This document shows, piece after piece, positions 1 to 6,747 of a stretch of DNA of 7,679 nucleotides (within the stretch, counting starts at the first letter, position 1; every line of letters starts with the position of its first letter). The stretch lies in NCBI GenBank assembly GCA_009843725.1, contig VYCX01000398.1, positions 1-7,679 of the forward strand, in the 5' to 3' direction. The stretch is from Boseongicola sp. SB0675_bin_26 (GTDB lineage: Bacteria; Pseudomonadota; Alphaproteobacteria; Rhodobacterales; Rhodobacteraceae). The notes under the pieces are model-generated. The model saw nothing but the letters and a program-made list of their open reading frames with translations, was not told the origin of the DNA and searched no databases. A program made the position numbers and the translations under genes.

Positions 1-63
1 ACGATGCCCTACACTCGCGAAAAGTACGGTGCCGGATATACAGGTCCGACATTCGGCGAGTGA
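1..63 (+). CDS. 3' end of a Calx-beta family small exported protein (copy A, partial)
   Basis: Only the last 20 codons and the TGA stop (61-63) are in the window; the start lies to the left. There is no start codon here that makes it a gene on its own. The assignment rests on identity: these 20 residues, ending in TGPTFGE, are the same as the C-terminus of the minus-strand partial gene at 7498-7679. That gene can be read further upstream and carries the family motifs (QARG, AWTS, KTVRA, DTT). The only base difference between the two copies inside this stretch is synonymous (ACA/ACG Thr at 40-42). It is followed after 148 bases by the related gene at 212-760 on the same strand, so the two probably form a tandem pair. 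Function unknown; by analogy with its neighbours it should be a secreted or periplasmic single-domain Calx-beta protein. Confidence 0.75.
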   Translation, partial: TMPYTREKYGAGYTGPTFGE

Positions 64-80
64 CCGCCAATGCGTCCGGA
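1..80 (+). repeat. Left arm of 80-bp inverted repeat (partner 7481-7560)
   Basis: Bases 1-80 match the reverse complement of 7481-7560 at 78 of 80 positions; the mismatches are at 42 and 75. The repeat covers the 3' end of copy A, its stop codon and 17 bases downstream. Beyond 80 the similarity drops but weak homology continues, for example 108-121 against 7425-7438 (12 of 14) and AAGCCGTG at 136-143. Because the window begins at base 1, the repeat may extend further left. It is duplicated coding sequence and not a transposon end. Confidence 0.95.
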
Positions 81-211
81 CGCAGCAGAGGCGCACCCTC
101 GAAACCTGATCGGATCGATCGCCAACGAAAGAGCAAAGCCGTGGAAAGCCGTCCGGAGCATTGACATCATTATCCGGGACTGCGAGTCTCAACCGAGAAG
201 GGAATGAAGTC
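64..211 (+). other. Intergenic spacer between copy A and the 212-760 gene
   Basis: This is a 148-base gap with no convincing small ORF. Its first part is distantly homologous, in inverted orientation, to the spacer at 7321-7497, so the spacer was duplicated together with the gene pair. It holds a perfect TTGACA hexamer at 161-166 and a purine-rich ribosome-binding region (GAAGGGA, 196-202) placed 9 bases before the ATG at 212. Confidence 0.6.
161..166 (+). promoter_or_regulatory. Possible -35 hexamer upstream of the 212-760 gene
   Basis: TTGACA at 161-166 is a perfect sigma-70-type -35 match. No good -10 hexamer lies 16-18 bases further on (the best, near 184-189, is poor), and the implied transcript start would fall almost on the ribosome-binding site. 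It is listed because the match is exact and because it argues against using the TTG at 161 as a start codon. A chance match is quite possible. Confidence 0.2.
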
Positions 212-760
212 ATGCATCCAGCTTGTCGACGCGTCGGCGCACTGACGCGGCTCATTTGTGGAGAAAGTCTTGCAAACCTAATGCTGATGACGATGCCCGC
301 TCCGGTCGCGGCACAGAACTTTCAGCCCTTGCCGCCCTTCCAGGCGCCGAACGTTCAGGCCGACGAGGGCGAGGTCGCGGTTTTTGAATTCGTCATGCCG
401 GTCGCGTTCAATTTCTTCGACGTGCGATACGCCTATGCCAAGCGTGACGGCACGGCGAAGGCCGGGGAGAACTATCGGGCAATGACGGGTCACGTGGTGT
501 TTCCGGCCTGCACCCGGAAAGCGACCGTGAGGATCCGGACACACGAAGACGCCGATCTGGAAGACCAGCATTTCGAACTGCGGATCTCAGACATGCAGGC
601 GCGAGGCGTCTATGCAGGACCGATGACTTGGAACTCCATGTTTCGTGTTGGAGGCCTTCCCGCCGAGAAGACGGTTCGCGCGGAGATCCGCGACACGACC
701 GCGAACCAGGATCGCGAAAGACATGCATCCGGACATGCCATCCTGATTGTCGCGCTATAG
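212..760 (+). CDS. Exported single-domain Calx-beta protein (copy B)
   Basis: This encodes a 182-residue protein of unknown function. The ATG at 212 is chosen because a GAAGGGA ribosome-binding region lies 9 bases upstream and because it gives a signal peptide: basic residues at 6-13, a hydrophobic stretch at about 20-32, and a likely cleavage after Ala34 (PVAA/QN). The mature part is one Calx-beta-type domain at about residues 44-163: EGEVAVFEF strand, RYAY, RDGTAKAG, GHVVFP, and the acidic DADLEDQHFEL before the last strands. These are the usual Calx-beta landmarks. After them comes a family-specific tail (SDMQARG, TWNS, LPAEKTVRA, IRDTT) shared with the genes at 6829-7320 and 7498-7679. 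Calx-beta domains can bind calcium or act in adhesion; neither role can be shown here. The stop lies 17 bases before the next start, so it is co-transcribed with 778-1350. Its extreme C-terminus (HAILIVAL) differs from the other copies. Confidence 0.85.
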   Translation: MHPACRRVGALTRLICGESLANLMLMTMPAPVAAQNFQPLPPFQAPNVQADEGEVAVFEFVMPVAFNFFDVRYAYAKRDGTAKAGENYRAMTGHVVFPACTRKATVRIRTHEDADLEDQHFELRISDMQARGVYAGPMTWNSMFRVGGLPAEKTVRAEIRDTTANQDRERHASGHAILIVAL

Positions 761-763
761 GTG

Positions 764-769
764 AGGAGG
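764..769 (+). promoter_or_regulatory. Strong Shine-Dalgarno site for the 778-1350 gene
   Basis: AGGAGG at 764-769, inside a GTGAGGAGGGGG run, sits 8 bases before the ATG at 778. It is nearly a full anti-16S complement. It fixes the start at 778 over the in-frame ATG at 790 and predicts high translation relative to the exporter genes. Confidence 0.75.
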
Positions 770-777
770 GGGAAACC

Positions 778-1350
778 ATGACGCAAACCATGACGCACAC
801 ACCGAGCAAGCGAAATCGAAGAGGCCGGCGTGTTCTGGCCCAGTGCATGGCGTACGCCCTTGCCATCGTCGGGTGGGGGCTCCTTGTCGCATCCGAGGCC
901 GTGGCCGCCGATGCCGAGGCGACCGAAGGCGACGCGATCGTCTTCTGGGTGAAGAAGCCCGAAATGGGTGGCCTGAACTCGGTCGTTGGAGAGACCCTTC
1001 GCTTTTCCTACAGGACGATGGACCGCACGGCGACGGCCGGAGACGACTACCTGGCGGTCAATGGGATGCTGGCCTTCCCTCCCGGGCTCCGGCAGGAAGT
1101 CAGGAGCGTCAAGGTCGACACGCTGCCCGACGACGTCGATGAGGGCAGTGGGGAGATCTTCAGCCTGGTCCTTGGCGATCCGGAATTCGCGGACAAGATC
1201 TGCATGTGCTGGAAGCCTGCGCCCGCGTATCTCGTCCCGTCGCGGATCGTGCTGACCGGCAGGATCGTCGAGGCCGAGGGGTCTGCGGGACGCCCGCTTG
1301 AGACTCTGGGAGGGAACGGCGGTCTGGCGGGCGGACCCGGTGCCGATTGA
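778..1350 (+). CDS. Exported Calx-beta-like protein, divergent member (copy C)
   Basis: This is a 190-residue protein. The N-terminus is strongly basic (KRNRRGRR, 11-18), followed by a hydrophobic core at about 20-40 and a predicted Sec cleavage after AVA (residue 43). The mature part resembles Calx-beta: TEGDAIVFWV, LRFSYRTMDRTATAGDDYLAV, GMLAFPPG, then VDTLPDDVDEGSGEIFSLVLGD, which corresponds to the typical acidic stretch followed by an F.L.L strand. It differs from its neighbours in lacking the RG...W.S...KTVRA tail. In its place is a CMC motif (Cys141, Cys143), a VPSRIVLTGRIVEAEG strand, and a Gly-rich C-terminus (GGNGGLAGGPGAD). The double Cys could form a disulfide or bind metal; this is inference. 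The gene sits 17 bases after the 212-760 gene and just upstream of the outer-membrane factor, so it probably belongs to the same transcript. Function is unknown: substrate, accessory or adhesive surface protein are all possible. Confidence 0.8.
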   Translation: MTQTMTHTPSKRNRRGRRVLAQCMAYALAIVGWGLLVASEAVAADAEATEGDAIVFWVKKPEMGGLNSVVGETLRFSYRTMDRTATAGDDYLAVNGMLAFPPGLRQEVRSVKVDTLPDDVDEGSGEIFSLVLGDPEFADKICMCWKPAPAYLVPSRIVLTGRIVEAEGSAGRPLETLGGNGGLAGGPGAD

Positions 1351-1364
1351 GAGCCGGCCGGCTC
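1351..1364. repeat. Perfect 14-bp palindrome between copy C and the exporter operon
   Basis: GAGCCGGCCGGCTC at 1351-1364 equals its own reverse complement and begins directly after the TGA of the 778-1350 gene. As RNA it could form only a 5-bp stem with a GGCC loop, with a short T-run at 1376-1379 some way downstream. It might be a weak attenuator separating the strongly translated Calx-beta genes from the exporter genes, or an operator. GC-rich palindromes of this size also arise by chance. Confidence 0.35.
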
Positions 1365-1413
1365 GAATTGATGGATTTTCCTCATCCGCCGATCTTCGCC
1401 CTTCCCTTGGATC

Positions 1414-2913
1414 GTGCTTCCTGCGGTGGTGGCATTTTCAGCCTGCGCACCCGAGCGTGGCGGCGGCGATGGCCGCTTCTACGCTTCCCTTGGCGAAGCG
1501 GGGGGGAGCGACGCCAGCGATGCAACCCGTCACGCGGCACCCGGCGGCAGGGTTTTCCGTTCGAACGACGAGCTCCCCGGCCCGCATCCACGCGAAGGAG
1601 TAGCAGGAGCCGACCTGCACCTGACGCTGGAAGAAGCGATCAGGCATGCGCTGGAAAACAACCGGTCTCTCCTGAACCGGCAGCTTGACCGTGAATTGGA
1701 GGGACTGTCTCTTGACGTGGCCGGGGACCGCTGGCGACCTCGATTCGTCATTGAGCCGTCCCTCGCCTGGGACTCGCCTGGCGGCGAGGTGGCATTGCAT
1801 GCCGGGATGACCCTTCGGCTTCGTACCGGCGGCACGCTGGACCTGGGTTGGAGGGGTGCCCTGTCGGACGGCCTCCGGGACGGCACGGCGATACAGGCCC
1901 TTGGCATCTCGCAGCCCCTGCTGAAGGGTGCCGGGGCCGAAATGGAGGCTGCGCCGGTCCGGCGAGCGCTGATCGAGAACAGGATCCAGTTTCTGGCCCT
2001 GCGTCGTGCGTTGGCGGACGTCGTTGTCGAAGTCGTCGACTCCTACAGGGCCGTGATCGCGGCGTCGCGCCAGGTGGAGATTGCCGAAGAGTCATTGTCG
2101 CGCGCCCGCGACCAGCTTGACGCGACCCGTTCCCTGATACGCGCCGGTCGCGTGGCCGAGCGGGAAGCCGGGCGGTCGGAAGCCGTCGTCGCCAACCGGG
2201 AGATCGGGCTCGTCCGGGCGCGCAGCCGTCTTGAGGCGGCCAGCGCCCGGCTGGTCGACACGCTCGATCCTGGCGAAATGGTCATGGTGCACCCGCGAGG
2301 GGAGCTCGCCGTCGCAGACGGGCAAGGCCTTGCCGCACCTGAACTGGAGGACGTGCTCCTCGGCAGGACCGACTTCCGGCAGGCCGTGCTGATGGTCGAG
2401 GCCGCAAGGATCGACCTCGCGGTCGCCCGCAACAACCTGCTTCCTGACCTGTCCCTCAGGCTTGAACTAAGCCGTGACGCGGAGGGGCGTTCCGACACCG
2501 CAGTGCGGCTGGGCGTCGCCATTCCCCTTAATGACCGGGAGCCAAGGGTCGAATACGTGAGAGCGCGCAACGGCCTGCTGAAGGCCGAGCGAAACGTCAC
2601 CGAGTTGCGGGAGTCGATTCGGGCCGCGCTGCGACAGGCGCTGAACGAAGTGGAGGCTGGGCTTCTGCTGGCCGGGATGGCAGGCGACGCACGCGCCCTG
2701 GCGGAAAGAAATCTTGCGGTTGAGGAGGCGAAGTTCGGACAGGGCCTTTCCTCCACGTTCGAGGTCGGAGCCGCCGAGGGCGAACTGGTCAGGGCGGAGC
2801 AGGCAGAGGCGGACGCGATCCTTGCCTTGCTGGCGGCGCAGACACGGCTTGACCGCATTTCCGGGCGAACGCTGGAGCGCTGGGGAATCCGGCTGAAGGA
2901 AGACGCGCGATGA
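1414..2913 (+). CDS. TolC/NodT-type outer-membrane efflux factor (probable lipoprotein)
   Basis: This is the outer-membrane channel of a tripartite exporter, 499 residues from the GTG at 1414. It has the two-fold repeat of the OMF family: residues 68-285 start with LHLTLEEAIRHALENN, and residues 305-490 start with the weaker PELEDVLLGRTDFRQA. GISQPLLKGAG (164-174) is a typical strand and hairpin motif, and FGQGLSSTFEV...RLDRISGRTLERWGI is the classic OMF C-terminal helix. The start is uncertain. Neither GTG 1414 nor anything just upstream has a clear ribosome-binding site. The same frame stays open back to a TGA at 1369-1371 and reads IFLIRRSSPFPWIVLP before AVVAFSAC, a textbook lipoprotein signal with the lipidated Cys at residue 11 of the present numbering. 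A start at the ATT 1375, or a one-base frame difference at the ATG 1371, would give the full signal. The stop overlaps the adaptor start by 4 bases (ATGA). Confidence 0.88.
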   Translation: MLPAVVAFSACAPERGGGDGRFYASLGEAGGSDASDATRHAAPGGRVFRSNDELPGPHPREGVAGADLHLTLEEAIRHALENNRSLLNRQLDRELEGLSLDVAGDRWRPRFVIEPSLAWDSPGGEVALHAGMTLRLRTGGTLDLGWRGALSDGLRDGTAIQALGISQPLLKGAGAEMEAAPVRRALIENRIQFLALRRALADVVVEVVDSYRAVIAASRQVEIAEESLSRARDQLDATRSLIRAGRVAEREAGRSEAVVANREIGLVRARSRLEAASARLVDTLDPGEMVMVHPRGELAVADGQGLAAPELEDVLLGRTDFRQAVLMVEAARIDLAVARNNLLPDLSLRLELSRDAEGRSDTAVRLGVAIPLNDREPRVEYVRARNGLLKAERNVTELRESIRAALRQALNEVEAGLLLAGMAGDARALAERNLAVEEAKFGQGLSSTFEVGAAEGELVRAEQAEADAILALLAAQTRLDRISGRTLERWGIRLKEDAR

Positions 2914-4688
2914 CGGACCACGACCCTGAAATCCATCGCAGGCTTCTGGAGAGCCTTACCGATGGGGTGATGGTCATTGGCCATGACGGGTCGTTCAGGA
3001 TGGCGAATGCCGCGGCATACCGGATGTTTGGCCTTGATCCCGAAGAGACCGTAGGCCGTTCCTTCGGGGAGGTCTTTGTCGTGTTCGAGGGATTCGACGC
3101 ATTCACCGAGATCGTGCTCGATGCAGTTTTCGAGCGCCGTGACACGGCGCATCGCGTCGCGCGGGTTCCCGTTGGCGGCCATCGCCGGTCTCTTTCGGTC
3201 ACGGTGTCCCGTCTCGCCCCCGGAGACGCATCCCGAAGCGGGACGGAGGCTGTGATCGTTCTGGTCTCGGACATCACCGAAGTCCGGGAGCTGCGCGAGA
3301 CCGAGCTGCGCCAGGCCGGCGTCATCAAGGCGCAACTGAACGAGATCCAGGCCGCCTATCGGGACCTGGAAGCCCGAAACGCGGAGCTTTCGGCGATGAC
3401 CAGGCGGGTTCACCGGACGCGTCTTGGGGCCGTGCTGTTCGTGCTGCTCCTGTTTCTGGCGATCGGGTCGTTCTATCTTGCGCCTCTGGATGTCTCCAGC
3501 CCGACGATCGCGATCGCGATGGATGCCGATCAGGACATCGGCGAGACCGGTGCGCTGCCGACGCTCACCGTCACCCCGCGCGAGCTCAGGTCGATCATTG
3601 CGCTCCGCGGCCGCCTGGTGCCGGGCCGCGTCGTGGAGGTCGTCAGCCCGATCGAAAGCCATGTCGGCGCAATGCATGCGTTCCCCGGAGACCGGGTGAC
3701 CAAGGGCGACCTTCTCGTCGAACTCGACACGGGCCGGTTGGCCGAGGAGCGGTCAAGAGCGCAGATCGAGCTCATCAGGGCGCGCGACCGGCTTGCCGAG
3801 ATCGAGAACTGGGAGAACGGCGCCGACATGGCCCGTGCGCGGCGCGCCTTGCGACGTGCGAGGATCGCGCTTGACGAGGCGGAGCAGCACCTGCGCAGAA
3901 CCGCTTTTCTCCTTGATGAAGGCCTGGTTCCGGCCTCCGAGCGGGAAGCTGCCGAGCGGCAGCGGGAGAGCCGGGCCCTGGACGTTGAGGAAGCGGAGCG
4001 CGAACTGGAGGCCGTGGCGGCGAAGGGCGGTGCGGAAGCACGGCGGATAGCGTTCCTGGAAGCCCGCGCGGCCGAGGACCGCGTGCGCGACCATGAGGCG
4101 AAACTGGACCTGTCGCAGGTCCGGGCGCCGGTCTCCGGGGTTGTCATCGCGCCCGGAGGCACGAAGCAGGGCGCATTGACAAAAGGTCGTGCCGTGGCGC
4201 AGGGAGAGTTGATGCTGGGCATCTCGGACAGCGAACGCCTCTCGGTGGTCACGCAGGTGGACGAGGTCGATGTCGGGAAGGTCGGGACAGGCCAGATGGC
4301 CTGGATTTCCGGCCCCGGATTCCCCGGGATGAAGATTGATGGCACCGTCACGCGCGTGTCGTCACGGGCGGAGAACGCTTCCCGGCGAAACGCCGCGCCG
4401 CAGTTCGAGGTCGTCGTTGCCCTGGACGGTCTTGACGCGGAAGCCCTTGATCGCCTTCGCGTCGGCATGTCTGCTCATGTCACCATCCTGGTCCGTCACC
4501 GGCCGGAAGCCCTTCTGGTTCCGATCGACGCGGTCGAGCGGTGGGACGGCGGTTCATGGCTGCGCGTCCTCTCGGAGACGGACGGCCACGCGGAGCGCCG
4601 AATGGTCGAACTCGGCGTCACCACGCTGGATTCGGTCGAGGTGCTTGAGGGCATCTCCGCGGGCGACAGGATCGTTCTGGATCGATGA
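2910..4688 (+). CDS. Periplasmic adaptor (MacA/HlyD family) with N-terminal cytoplasmic PAS domain
   Basis: This 592-residue membrane fusion protein links the permease to the outer-membrane factor; ordinary MacA proteins are about 370-390 residues. Order: a PAS domain at about 9-125 (LLESLTDGVMVIGHDGSFRMANAAA, then FGLDPEETVGRSF, ending VLVSDITE); a charged coiled coil at about 126-165; one membrane helix at about 172-192; first half-lipoyl at 238-275 (GRVVEVVSPIES, PGDRVTKGDLLVELD); a long alpha-hairpin at 276-400; second half-lipoyl at 401-415 (LSQVRAPVSGVV); a beta-barrel at about 440-530; and a membrane-proximal domain to the end (ALLVPIDAV, GISAGDRIVL). The PAS lies on the cytoplasmic side, where MacA normally has only a short tail. 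No LOV-type flavin cysteine motif is visible; the ligand is unknown. AAGGA at 2896-2900 precedes the ATG, which overlaps the upstream stop, so translation is coupled. The fusion is in one uninterrupted frame. Confidence 0.92.
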   Translation: MTDHDPEIHRRLLESLTDGVMVIGHDGSFRMANAAAYRMFGLDPEETVGRSFGEVFVVFEGFDAFTEIVLDAVFERRDTAHRVARVPVGGHRRSLSVTVSRLAPGDASRSGTEAVIVLVSDITEVRELRETELRQAGVIKAQLNEIQAAYRDLEARNAELSAMTRRVHRTRLGAVLFVLLLFLAIGSFYLAPLDVSSPTIAIAMDADQDIGETGALPTLTVTPRELRSIIALRGRLVPGRVVEVVSPIESHVGAMHAFPGDRVTKGDLLVELDTGRLAEERSRAQIELIRARDRLAEIENWENGADMARARRALRRARIALDEAEQHLRRTAFLLDEGLVPASEREAAERQRESRALDVEEAERELEAVAAKGGAEARRIAFLEARAAEDRVRDHEAKLDLSQVRAPVSGVVIAPGGTKQGALTKGRAVAQGELMLGISDSERLSVVTQVDEVDVGKVGTGQMAWISGPGFPGMKIDGTVTRVSSRAENASRRNAAPQFEVVVALDGLDAEALDRLRVGMSAHVTILVRHRPEALLVPIDAVERWDGGSWLRVLSETDGHAERRMVELGVTTLDSVEVLEGISAGDRIVLDR

Positions 4689-4725
4689 GCCGCGGAGCGC
4701 CGCCAGCGGCAGGACGCCTGCCGGG

Positions 4726-5484
4726 ATGCTGAGGCTGACAGGCATCCGCCGGAGCTTTCGGGTCGGGCCCACGACCGCCGAGATCCTGAAGGGTGTCGAT
4801 CTTGAGATTGAGGCGGGCGAGATGGTGTCCATCATGGGGCCTTCCGGCAGCGGGAAGTCGACCCTCATGAACATCGTCGGCTTGCTGGACCGTCCGACAT
4901 CCGGCGCATGTCTCCTGGACGGGCGCGATGTCTCCGGCCTGCGGGACGATGCACTGTCAGCCCTGCGCAACCGGCTCATCGGCTTCGTGTTCCAGTCGTT
5001 CCACCTGCTGCCGCACCTGACCGCGCTTGAGAACGTCGGCCTGCCGATGGTGTACCGGGGAAACGGGAGACCGGAGATCCGACGGCGCGCGCAGGCGGTC
5101 CTGGAACGCGTCGGCATGGCCGACCGGACCGGCCACCGGCCGGACCAGCTGTCCGGCGGCCAGAAGCAGAGGGTTGCCATCGCCCGGGCGCTCGTCGGTG
5201 ATCCCGCGCTCCTTCTCGCCGACGAGCCGACGGGCGCGCTTGATGCCGACACGGCCCATGACGTGCTGGCGCTGCTTCGGCAGCTGAACGCCGACGGGGG
5301 CACAACGATGCTGGTCATCACGCACGATCCCGCGGTCTCTGCCAGGTGCAGGCGGCAGACGCACATGCGCGACGGGAGGCTCGTCGAGCCGGCGGTCGTG
5401 CCTTCCGGAGGCGCGTCTCGGCGGTCCGATGACAGCCCTCTCCCGGCCAAGGGACACGGACATCCACGCGGGCTTCCGGAATGA
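4726..5484 (+). CDS. ABC transporter ATPase, MacB/LolD type
   Basis: This 252-residue nucleotide-binding subunit powers the exporter at the inner face of the membrane. Visible motifs: Walker A GPSGSGKST (38-46), Q-loop Gln90 in FVFQSFHLLP, signature LSGGQ (142-146), Walker B ALLLADEP with catalytic Glu167, D-loop ALD (171-173) and H-switch His200 in VITHDP. MNIVGLLDRPTSG and LLPHLTALENV are typical of the MacB/LolD subfamily. Residues beyond about 220 form a low-complexity tail rich in Gly, Pro, Ser and Arg. The ATG at 4726 gives the canonical N-terminus (MLRLTGIRRSF); the open frame extends upstream only as a shadow of the adaptor gene. The ribosome-binding site is weak (AGGAC near 4711). 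A 15-codon ORF (ATG 4685, TGA 4730-4732) overlaps the adaptor stop and runs over this start, and could carry ribosomes across the gap. MacB is usually one polypeptide; here ATPase and permease are separate genes. Confidence 0.93.
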   Translation: MLRLTGIRRSFRVGPTTAEILKGVDLEIEAGEMVSIMGPSGSGKSTLMNIVGLLDRPTSGACLLDGRDVSGLRDDALSALRNRLIGFVFQSFHLLPHLTALENVGLPMVYRGNGRPEIRRRAQAVLERVGMADRTGHRPDQLSGGQKQRVAIARALVGDPALLLADEPTGALDADTAHDVLALLRQLNADGGTTMLVITHDPAVSARCRRQTHMRDGRLVEPAVVPSGGASRRSDDSPLPAKGHGHPRGLPE

Positions 5485-6686
5485 TCGCCAGGGGGCGACG
5501 CGCGATTCTCGCGGCCAATGCCCGCGAGGCGGTTGACAGCCTGCGAAAGGCGAGCCTTCGCACGATCCTGGCCCTGGTCGGGGTCATGATCGGCATTTCC
5601 TCGGTGATCGCGATGGTCTCGGTGGGCGAGATCGCGAAGGAGCAGGCGCGAAGACAGTTCGAGGACCTCGGCACGGACATTTTGGTCATTCGCGATGCGG
5701 CCGGGTCGAATGCATCCGGCATCGCTTTCACGGACGCGATGCGGCTGGCGGAGACGGTCCCGTCGATCGTCGAGGCTGCGCCGAGGACTTCCGGCTACGG
5801 CGCGTTCCGGTTTTCCGGCAGACCGGTCGGGCAAGGATCGATACAGGGCGTCACCCGGTCCTTTGCAAGCGTGAACGGGCTGTCGCTCCGGGAAGGCCGG
5901 TTCGTGTCCGATCTCGACATCGACAGGCAGTATTGCGTCATCGGGCACGAGGTCGCGGAGGCAATGCGCGCGGTGAGGGCGGGCAGCCTGACCGGGGAGG
6001 TCGTCGAGATTGACGAATCCCTGTGCACCGTCGTGGGCGTGCTGGACCACAAGGCGGAAAGCTATGCGCTTCCTGTCCAGGTGGAGGCGAACCCCTCCGT
6101 GTTCATTCCGATCACCACGGCACAGCGTCTCGTCCAGAATTCCGGGGTCGAGGTTGTCGTCGCGCGGTCCCGCGAGGGCGTTCACCACGAGGAAGCCGTG
6201 GATGACGTGAAGTCATTCTTTGGCGGCGTGTCGCCCGATCTCGACCTGGATGTCATCACCGCAAGGGAGCTTATCGCCCAGATGGAGGCGCAGATGGAGA
6301 CATTCACGCTGCTGCTGGGCGCCGTGGGCAGCATATCGCTTGTGGTCGGCGGCATCGGGATCATGAACATCATGCTCGTGTCCGTGGCCGAGCGGCGAAC
6401 GGAGATCGCCATTCGCCGGGCGCTGGGCGCACGGCGGCGGGACATCCGGAGCCAGTTCCTCATCGAGTCCGTCATCCTGACAATGACCGGCGGAGCACTC
6501 GGCGTCCTCCTCGGCCTGGGGGCAACCTGGACGGTCTGCCGCTTCACCGGCTGGGCGTTCCTGATCTCGTGGGTTTCCGTTGCAAGCGGTCTTGGCACGG
6601 CAGCGGCGGTTGGCCTGTTCTTCGGGCTCCAGCCTGCTCACCAGGCATCAAGACTCGATCCCATCGCGGGACTTCAGGGCAGATAG
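5481..6686 (+). CDS. ABC transporter permease, MacB/FtsX family
   Basis: This 401-residue integral membrane subunit works with the ATPase encoded just upstream (ATGA overlap at 5481-5484). It has the MacB topology: an N-terminal cytoplasmic helix, TM1 at about 27-48 (LRTILALVGVMIGISSVIAM), a large periplasmic domain at about 50-270, then TM2 at about 274-299, TM3 at about 327-350 and TM4 at about 358-383. The most diagnostic stretch is GGIGIMNIMLVSVAERRTEI, followed by AIRRALGARRRDI and QFLIES, the FtsX-domain coupling region; the end GLQPAHQASRLDPIAGLQ is also typical. MacB-type permeases do not pass substrate through the inner membrane; they use ATP-driven motion to push periplasmic substrates through the adaptor and TolC. 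That fits the Sec-type signal peptides on the neighbouring Calx-beta proteins. Two periplasmic cysteines (152 and 182) could pair. This is the last gene of the operon; the next gene is convergent. Confidence 0.93.
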   Translation: MIARGRRAILAANAREAVDSLRKASLRTILALVGVMIGISSVIAMVSVGEIAKEQARRQFEDLGTDILVIRDAAGSNASGIAFTDAMRLAETVPSIVEAAPRTSGYGAFRFSGRPVGQGSIQGVTRSFASVNGLSLREGRFVSDLDIDRQYCVIGHEVAEAMRAVRAGSLTGEVVEIDESLCTVVGVLDHKAESYALPVQVEANPSVFIPITTAQRLVQNSGVEVVVARSREGVHHEEAVDDVKSFFGGVSPDLDLDVITARELIAQMEAQMETFTLLLGAVGSISLVVGGIGIMNIMLVSVAERRTEIAIRRALGARRRDIRSQFLIESVILTMTGGALGVLLGLGATWTVCRFTGWAFLISWVSVASGLGTAAAVGLFFGLQPAHQASRLDPIAGLQGR

Positions 6687-6747
6687 GGCGCCTTCCGTTT
6701 GCCGGGGCCGAGGGCCGCTCAAGCCGGGGTAGCCGCCCGAGACCGCC

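Noticed and set aside
161..211. Start of the copy B gene at the TTG at 161.
   Set aside because: It would add 17 residues before the signal peptide, has no good ribosome-binding site, and the TTG is part of a perfect TTGACA hexamer. The ATG at 212 has a proper site and gives a normal signal peptide.
1351..1380. The 14-bp palindrome plus T-run as an intrinsic terminator.
   Set aside because: The stem would be only 5 bp with a 4-base loop, and the T-run is short and about 12 bases away. I kept it only as a palindrome of unknown role.
1298..1688. Overlapping plus-strand frames between copy C and the outer-membrane factor (1298-1603 and 1347-1688).
   Set aside because: They overlap better-supported genes, have no signal or domain of their own, and no ribosome-binding site. 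The second matters only for its ATG at 1371, discussed under the outer-membrane factor start.
2043..3677. A 544-codon open frame on the minus strand across the outer-membrane factor and adaptor genes.
   Set aside because: The opposite strand encodes two proteins with clear family motifs across this region. The antisense translation is Arg/Ser/Ala-rich without recognisable domains, as expected for shadow frames in GC-rich DNA.
4336..4725. An N-terminal extension of the ATPase back to 4336.
   Set aside because: It overlaps the adaptor coding sequence and reads as Arg/Ser-rich shadow. Homology to ABC ATPases begins at the ATG at 4726.
4554..6188. A second 544-codon minus-strand frame across the ATPase and permease genes.
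   Set aside because: It is antisense to well-supported ABC genes, shows no motifs of its own, and has the composition of a shadow frame.
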